Origin: Treponema sp.
GTDB lineage: Bacteria; Spirochaetota; Spirochaetia; Treponematales; Breznakiellaceae
NCBI GenBank assembly: GCA_031273835.1
Contig: JAISRD010000104.1
Span: 1 to 18,030, forward strand
Direction of reading: 5' to 3'
Length of the DNA: 18,030 nucleotides
Shown piece after piece: positions 13,060 to 18,030 of the stretch (its first letter is position 1; each line of letters opens with the position of its first letter). A program made the position numbers and the translations under genes. The notes below the pieces were generated by a model. It saw nothing but the letters and a program-made list of their open reading frames with translations, did not search any database and was not told the DNA's origin.

Positions 13060-14006
13060 AATTTACAATCCGTTTTGCCGATCAACTGGTGGGCTTTTTC
13101 ATTATCGCCGCCCTCCTCTCCATCACGGCCATTATCTTCCTCATGGGAAGCAGGCAGCGCTGGTTTGCCAAGGATATAAGTTTCAAAACCTACGCCGCCT
13201 CCGCCGCGGGGCTGAACAACAATATGCCCGTGGTATACAAGGGTTTTACCATAGGGAATGTTAAGACCTTCGATCTGGTGGAAGGCGACAGGGTGGAGGT
13301 TGTCTTTAGCATCCAGGAAAAATACAGGGATCGGGTCATGCTGGGTTCCCTGGTGGAAATACAGGTAAGCCCCATCGGGCTGGGAAGCCAGTTTATTTTC
13401 CACTCCGGACGGGGGGACAGGCAGCTTACGGCAAACGAGGTGGTGCCCATGGCTTCCTCCCCCGAGGGGAGGGAGCTTATCGAGATGGGCCTGGGTTCCA
13501 TGCCGGCCCACGACGACAGCATCACCGTACTTATCGCCAGGGTCAATACCCTGCTTGACGAGATAGGCAGGGCCCTTGCCGGGGACGACAGCACTACCCT
13601 GGGGCGGACCCTGCTGAACGTGGAAGAAACCACGGCGGATCTTCCCGAAGTGGTCGACGAGAGCATTAAGCCCATGCTGGCGGATCTGCGGATCCTGGTG
13701 GCCGCCTTTACGGAAGAACTCTCCAATCCCAACGGCGTACTGAGGCTGGTAAACGAGGATTCCCAGGTCCTGAGCGGGCTTGAGGCTTCCGTGAACTCCC
13801 TGGCGGCAAATCTTTCCAATCTGGAAAAAAGTACCGCCGCCCTCCCCAGGGAACTGCCCCAGATCCTTTCCAATCTGCAGACCACCCTCAGTACCGCCCA
13901 GGATGTGCTTATAGCCCTGCGGAACAATCCCCTGCTTAAAAACGGCGTTCCCGATCACGCGGAAACGGGAAGCAGCGGGACCAATCCCAGGAATATTGAA
14001 TTTTAA
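13056..14006 (+). CDS. mlaD: MCE-domain (MlaD-like) membrane-anchored lipid-binding protein
   Basis: 316-residue protein with one N-terminal membrane anchor (about 10-31) and a periplasmic MCE domain (about 38-118) marked by AAGLNNNMPVVYKGFTIGNV (50-69) and the VSPIGLGSQ strand (104-112). MlaD proteins form hexameric rings that pass lipids between the MlaFE complex and the periplasm. The C-terminal part (about 140-290) is long, helical and rich in Leu, Asn, Ser and Thr, suggesting a coiled coil or extended tube like that of longer MCE proteins; it is much longer than E. coli MlaD (183 residues). The start overlaps the mlaF stop by 4 nt, with AAAGGGGA about nine bases upstream. The next gene begins 9 nt later. 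Confidence 0.92.
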   Translation: MKFTIRFADQLVGFFIIAALLSITAIIFLMGSRQRWFAKDISFKTYAASAAGLNNNMPVVYKGFTIGNVKTFDLVEGDRVEVVFSIQEKYRDRVMLGSLVEIQVSPIGLGSQFIFHSGRGDRQLTANEVVPMASSPEGRELIEMGLGSMPAHDDSITVLIARVNTLLDEIGRALAGDDSTTLGRTLLNVEETTADLPEVVDESIKPMLADLRILVAAFTEELSNPNGVLRLVNEDSQVLSGLEASVNSLAANLSNLEKSTAALPRELPQILSNLQTTLSTAQDVLIALRNNPLLKNGVPDHAETGSSGTNPRNIEF

Positions 14007-14015
14007 GGAACGAAA

Positions 14016-14972
14016 ATGAGGGGAATGAACAAAGGGCGCCGCGGAATTCACCACCGGGGTTTTTTTACGGCTTTTCCACCGGTTCTCGTTTTGGCGGCCT
14101 CTCTCGTTTTGGCGGCATCCTGTTCCTCCGCCCCCAAGCGTCCGGTGGAAGTTTATGTCCTTCAAACCATGACGGAAAAACAACTGGAATTGGCCAACAG
14201 GGAAGCGGACCGGGGCAATTACCGGGGAGCCCTGGAACTGCTGGTCGAAGCCCGGCGTCTGGCGGTTTCCACGGACAGGCCGGTTCTGCGGATCAGGACA
14301 AGCCTTTCCCAGGGGAATGTCCTGGCCGCCCTGGGCCGTACCGGGGAAGCGGAGGCCCTCTGGCGGAGCGCCGAGGCGGAGGCCCGTGAGGCGGGCGACG
14401 CCGTCCTGGCCGCGGCATGCCGGGTATACCTGGCCCGGAACGCCCTTATCACCGCCGGGGCCGAAGACAAGGCGGCCGCCGCCGGGGAAACCCTGGATCG
14501 GGTACAGCGGGAAGCGGAAACCCTTGTCTCCGACAGGCTCCTTTGCGCCCTAGGCTGGACCGTTATAGGGCTGGCGGAAAAAGAACTGGGCCGTTATGCC
14601 GAAGCGGAAGGGTCGATACTGAACGCCCTTACCATCCATGAAGAGGACCGTTATCTGGAACAGGCGGCCTACGACTGGTACCTCATCGCGTCAATACGCT
14701 CCGTGGCGGGCCTTTACGGGGACGCAATCGCCGCCCTGGACGCGGCCCTTGGTTTTGATCGCCGGGCGGAAAACACCCACGGGCTCGCCATGGACTGGGC
14801 GGCCCGGGGGGAGGTGTACCGCAAAATGGGGGATACGGAAAGGGCCGCGGAAGCATGGCGCCGTTCCGCGGAAATACTAAGAACCCTGGATCATGAAGAA
14901 CAGGCGGCGGCCATGGAAAACCGCGCTGACGAGGCGCAGAGCCCGGGGACCGGCACGGAATACGCCGATTGA
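14016..14972 (+). CDS. TPR-repeat lipoprotein, fourth gene of the mla operon
   Basis: 318-residue predicted lipoprotein. A basic N-terminus and hydrophobic segment (about 16-34) end in LAASC, with Cys36 the likely lipid-modified residue; the -1 to -3 residues fit the loose spirochaetal lipobox. The mature part is alpha-helical, with repeated Ala-rich pairs typical of TPRs (about 52-130, 165-215 and 225-300; for example GRYAEAEGSILNAL and GDTERAAEAWRRSA). TPRs bind proteins. AAGGAA lies five bases before ATG 14016; a Met at residue 4 is an alternative. The 9-nt gap after mlaD suggests a periplasmic partner of the MCE transporter, perhaps linking it to an outer-membrane component. That role is inference. 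It ends one base before the opposing kinase gene. Confidence 0.8.
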   Translation: MRGMNKGRRGIHHRGFFTAFPPVLVLAASLVLAASCSSAPKRPVEVYVLQTMTEKQLELANREADRGNYRGALELLVEARRLAVSTDRPVLRIRTSLSQGNVLAALGRTGEAEALWRSAEAEAREAGDAVLAAACRVYLARNALITAGAEDKAAAAGETLDRVQREAETLVSDRLLCALGWTVIGLAEKELGRYAEAEGSILNALTIHEEDRYLEQAAYDWYLIASIRSVAGLYGDAIAALDAALGFDRRAENTHGLAMDWAARGEVYRKMGDTERAAEAWRRSAEILRTLDHEEQAAAMENRADEAQSPGTGTEYAD

Positions 14973-14973
14973 G

Positions 14974-17900
14974 TTAGGGTCCATTTGGAAGCGGCGGAGC
15001 GCCGGAAGAAATCCACCGGGCAATCTTATAATCTTCCTGTTTAATATGCTCAACCAGCCAATGGACCATAACCGAGTTAACCTTGTCAAGCAAATCCCGT
15101 GAAGAACCTCCCGTCTTAAATTCTTCCGTCAAATTCGAGACGGTTATTTTAAAATCGTCGTGAAGCTGTTTATGCTCCCCGTAGGCGGGGTAGCCGTGAT
15201 CCCGCATCAGTGCTTCCTCATCGGCAAAATGCCGTTCCGTATAGGATGCCAGAAAATCCAGGGTTTCGCCGAGCATTTCCGTACCGTGGCCGCTTATGCA
15301 GGCCGCCGCCAGGGTACCGGTAAGGCGGAAGATCTGCTTATGCTGGGAATCGATCTCCCTATTGCCGGTAAGCAGTTCCGGCGTCCAGCCGTATTTCCAC
15401 GCTTCCGCATCGTCAGATCCTCCGGCCCCGTCGGCTTTGGTCAAATAGCTGCGGAGTTTTACAAGCACCTCGTCAAAATCCAGCGGTTTACCCACATGAT
15501 CGTTCATTCCCGCATTGAGGGACTTCTCAACATCCTCCTTGAATACATTGGCGGTCATGGCCACAATGGGTATCTGCTTACGATCCCCCGCCGGGGGATG
15601 TTCCGCTTCCCAGGCCCGTATGCGGCGGGTCGCTTCATAACCGTCCATTTCGGGCATCTGTACATCCATAAAGATCATGCCGTATTTACCGGGATCGGAG
15701 ATGAACATTTGAAGGGCCTCCGCGCCGTTCTCGGCGCAGTCTATGGAAATCCCCGTGGGTTCAAGCAGGGCAAGCACGATCTCGCGGTTAATTTCCACAT
15801 CCTCCGCCAGGAGTATGGTATACCCGGAAAAATCATCGCCCCCGGATTTTTTTGCCTCCGCGGCCCCGAGAATTTCCGGTACGCCCAGGCAGTTATTGAT
15901 CAGGTCGGCAATATCGGAAGAAAAGAGGGGCTTGGACAGAAATTTATCAACCCCGGCGTCTTTCGCCGCCGCCTCGAAGTCGCTTAGGGCGGCGGCGGAA
16001 ATCATGGTAACCACCGACTGGGTCCCCTTGGCGTCGATTTTACCGGAAAGCTCAAGGCCGTTCATGCCGGGCATTTTCCAGTCAATAAAGTAAATATCGT
16101 AATCCCCGTTCTGTTCAATCAGCTTCAGGGCTTCTTCGCCGCTCTTCGCCGTATCGCACTCAACGCCGAAATTCTGGGCGATTTCCTTGAAGTAGTTGAG
16201 TATCTCCGGTTCGTCGTCCACCGCCATAAGCCGTATATTGTTCCAGTTTACCCCCTGTTTCAGGAGCAGTTTCTGCTCTTTCCCGCTGTACCCCAGCCGG
16301 GCCGTAAAGGCAAAGGTGGAGCCGCCGCCCAGCCTTGAGTCTATCCAAATGGTACCGCCCATCATCTCCACAATGCGCTTTGAGATGGCAAGGCCCAGGC
16401 CGGTCCCGCCGTATTTCCTTGTGGTGGTATTCTCCGCCTGTTCAAAGGAATTAAAAAGCCGGGCCTGCTGTTCCCCGGATATGCCGATGCCCGTATCGGT
16501 AACCTCGATCCGTATAATACAGTTCCCGTCGCTTTGAACCGCCGTTTGGTCCTTTTGCCGCGACGGCGGCGGGTTTTTCAGGGGCTCTTCTTTGACATAG
16601 CCGGCATTGAGCCGTATGGTTCCCCCTTCGGGGGTAAATTTAACCGCGTTGGAAAGGAGGTTGGTAATCACCTGGGCAAGGCGCTGATCATCGCCTATCA
16701 GGGTGCGGGGTATCTGTTTGTCAATGGAAACATAGAAGGACTGCTTCCGTTCTTCCACCCGGAAATTGATGACATTTACAACCTTCTGCAGCATCTTTTC
16801 AAAATTAAAGCTCACAAGCGAAAGTTCCAGTTTATTCGCCTCAATTTTCGACATGTCCAGAATGTCGTTGATCACCCCCAGGAGATGGGTGGAGGCGTCC
16901 TCAATTTTCCCGAAGGCATAATTCTTTTTATCTATATCCCCTGCGCCCTTACCGATGGCGGTCATGCCTATAATGGCGTTCATGGGGGTGCGCATTTCAT
17001 GGCTCATATTGGAAAGGAAATTACCCTTGGCAAGGCTTGCCTGTACCGCCTGTTCCAGCGCCGCTTCACGCTGTTTTTCCATAAGGTCCCTGGCTATGGC
17101 GCCGGCGATGGAACTGCTTATCGTACCGACCAGCTGTATGTCGCTGGAACTCCATTCCCTGGTATGCTCGCATTCCTCAACGGTGATCATCCCCCAGTAG
17201 GAACCGTTGACATAGACGGGGGCCCAGATAAAGGATTTATTATCCGCCCTGCTTAAAACGGCGTACTTGCCCCCGGCGTCGGTAAATACATCGTTACAGT
17301 GAACCGTCGGCACATAACCCTTTACCGGCATATATTTAGGGAAGGTACTGTTAATCAATTCATTAAAGCCGACCTGAACTTCCTTGGGTTTCCAGACATC
17401 GGATAAAAACCACTGATAAATGGGACGGCTTTTATCGGTCTTTTCATCGGCCGTCACCACCAGAATTCTCGTAACCTTTAAGAATTCCCCCACCCGCCTC
17501 AGGCTTTCGTTGATCAGAGTTTCCATGGGTTCGTTGGAAATAAAACTCTGGGAAATATCCGACATCAGATCCTGCTGCCTTAAGCGGCTGCTGATTATCA
17601 GATCCTTGCTGTGCCTTTCTATGGCGTTCGCTATAAGCATGCCCCCGAAACGCAGTATATTAATCATGTCCTCGGGAAAGTCCCGTTCCCTGCGGCAGTC
17701 GTCAAAACTTAAAAAACCCCAAAAGCGTTCCTGCAGGAATATGGGAATGACCAGTATGGATTTGATTCCGAAGGGGCTGAGAATTTCCTGTTCCGTCTCC
17801 GAAAGGGTTGTTATCGGCCCGCCGACCACCTCCCCTTTTGAAAATTTATTTTCCCATTCGGGAATGCTCTCCATATAGGAATAGCCCTGTTTCGCCTTCA

Positions 17901-18030
17901 GCGTATCCGCCGCCCGGGCCCCGACCCATTCATGCTCCTGAAAATAAAACAGTTTCCCCTTGACGCTCCGGTTTTTCCAGATATAGAGGCGGTCAACGTC
18001 CACGCACCTGGCAAGGGTTTCCATGGCGGG
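14974..18030 (-). CDS. Hybrid sensor histidine kinase with GAF, REC and hemerythrin domains, 5'-truncated
   Basis: The visible part is 1016 residues from Met at 18024, but the frame is open to the window end and that Met lies inside the first GAF domain (ETLARCVDVDRLYIW), so the true start is outside. Residues counted from that Met: GAF 1 (1-140), GAF 2 (about 160-315), HisKA with phosphoacceptor His342 (SHEMRTP), HATPase (440-580; Asn459, DTGIGIS 510-516, GGTGLGL), REC 1 (598-712; Asp603/604, acceptor Asp648, Lys698), REC 2 (735-862; acceptor Asp787, Lys847) and hemerythrin (880-1005). The hemerythrin has all seven expected di-iron ligands: His895, His932, Glu936, His951, His955, His993, Asp998. 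No membrane segment or HPt domain is seen, so it is probably cytoplasmic and may pass phosphate to a separate HPt. Oxygen or redox sensing is inferred from the hemerythrin. The stop is one base from the mla-operon lipoprotein stop. Confidence 0.92.
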   Translation of the reverse strand, partial: PAMETLARCVDVDRLYIWKNRSVKGKLFYFQEHEWVGARAADTLKAKQGYSYMESIPEWENKFSKGEVVGGPITTLSETEQEILSPFGIKSILVIPIFLQERFWGFLSFDDCRRERDFPEDMINILRFGGMLIANAIERHSKDLIISSRLRQQDLMSDISQSFISNEPMETLINESLRRVGEFLKVTRILVVTADEKTDKSRPIYQWFLSDVWKPKEVQVGFNELINSTFPKYMPVKGYVPTVHCNDVFTDAGGKYAVLSRADNKSFIWAPVYVNGSYWGMITVEECEHTREWSSSDIQLVGTISSSIAGAIARDLMEKQREAALEQAVQASLAKGNFLSNMSHEMRTPMNAIIGMTAIGKGAGDIDKKNYAFGKIEDASTHLLGVINDILDMSKIEANKLELSLVSFNFEKMLQKVVNVINFRVEERKQSFYVSIDKQIPRTLIGDDQRLAQVITNLLSNAVKFTPEGGTIRLNAGYVKEEPLKNPPPSRQKDQTAVQSDGNCIIRIEVTDTGIGISGEQQARLFNSFEQAENTTTRKYGGTGLGLAISKRIVEMMGGTIWIDSRLGGGSTFAFTARLGYSGKEQKLLLKQGVNWNNIRLMAVDDEPEILNYFKEIAQNFGVECDTAKSGEEALKLIEQNGDYDIYFIDWKMPGMNGLELSGKIDAKGTQSVVTMISAAALSDFEAAAKDAGVDKFLSKPLFSSDIADLINNCLGVPEILGAAEAKKSGGDDFSGYTILLAEDVEINREIVLALLEPTGISIDCAENGAEALQMFISDPGKYGMIFMDVQMPEMDGYEATRRIRAWEAEHPPAGDRKQIPIVAMTANVFKEDVEKSLNAGMNDHVGKPLDFDEVLVKLRSYLTKADGAGGSDDAEAWKYGWTPELLTGNREIDSQHKQIFRLTGTLAAACISGHGTEMLGETLDFLASYTERHFADEEALMRDHGYPAYGEHKQLHDDFKITVSNLTEEFKTGGSSRDLLDKVNSVMVHWLVEHIKQEDYKIARWISSGAPPLPNGP

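Noticed and set aside
12981..14183. 400-residue open frame on the minus strand
   Set aside because: It is antisense to mlaD, whose MCE domain and operon position are clear. The translation is a His/Gly/Gln-rich shadow without motifs.
1..18030. CRISPR array, tRNA, rRNA, integrase, IS element or toxin-antitoxin pair
   Set aside because: I looked for regularly spaced repeats, cloverleaf-like segments, and transposase or integrase motifs, and saw none. A covariance-model search could still find a small RNA I missed.

Overview
The window is about 18 kb of dense, moderately GC-rich bacterial DNA with no rRNA, tRNA, CRISPR array or recognisable transposase. The gene content points to a spirochaete of the Treponema / termite-gut Breznakiellaceae type: a DUF4912 protein next to a GH57/DUF1957 alpha-glucan enzyme, a short MCE (Mla-type) lipid-transport operon, a TrpR-superfamily regulator, a secreted beta-barrel protein, a TPR lipoprotein, and a GAF-GAF hybrid histidine kinase. 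The taxonomic call is an inference from gene families, not from a marker gene.

Layout. 1-2173 (+): the 3' part of a DUF4912 gene overlaps a GH57-type alpha-glucan enzyme gene. 2174-2494: a gene-poor gap with a palindromic repeat, a hairpin followed by a T run, and a promoter-like sequence. 2495-7765 (-): a leftward series, in transcription order gltD-like oxidoreductase, Cof-type HAD phosphatase, membrane class III nucleotide cyclase, sirtuin, and outer-membrane protein. 7766-7888: a divergent promoter region. 7889-8839 (+): a Gph-like HAD phosphatase, apparently on a leaderless mRNA, and a TrpR-family regulator. 8806-11259 (-): a large aconitase-superfamily hydratase that overlaps the trpR-like gene tail to tail. 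11260-11558: a divergent gap with a second copy of the palindromic repeat. 11559-14972 (+): mlaE-mlaF-mlaD plus a TPR lipoprotein, tightly packed. 14974-18030 (-): a large hybrid sensor kinase ending in hemerythrin, its 5' end beyond the window edge.

How the genes may work together. The first pair looks like an alpha-glucan/glycogen module. MlaE (permease), MlaF (ATPase) and MlaD (membrane-anchored MCE protein) should form one envelope lipid transporter, with the lipoprotein as a likely periplasmic partner. The cyclase and sirtuin genes are 2 nt apart and probably co-translated, so cyclic-nucleotide signalling and NAD-dependent deacylation may be linked. The sensor kinase has a full set of di-iron ligands in its hemerythrin domain and could report oxygen or redox state.

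The observations most worth checking are the leaderless promoter of the HAD/trpR transcript, the two copies of a dispersed hairpin repeat, the altered histidines in the GH57 active site, the hemerythrin-tailed kinase, the gltD-like gene with no gltB beside it, and the two convergent gene pairs that overlap or nearly touch. No clearly novel multi-gene defence or mobile system was seen.
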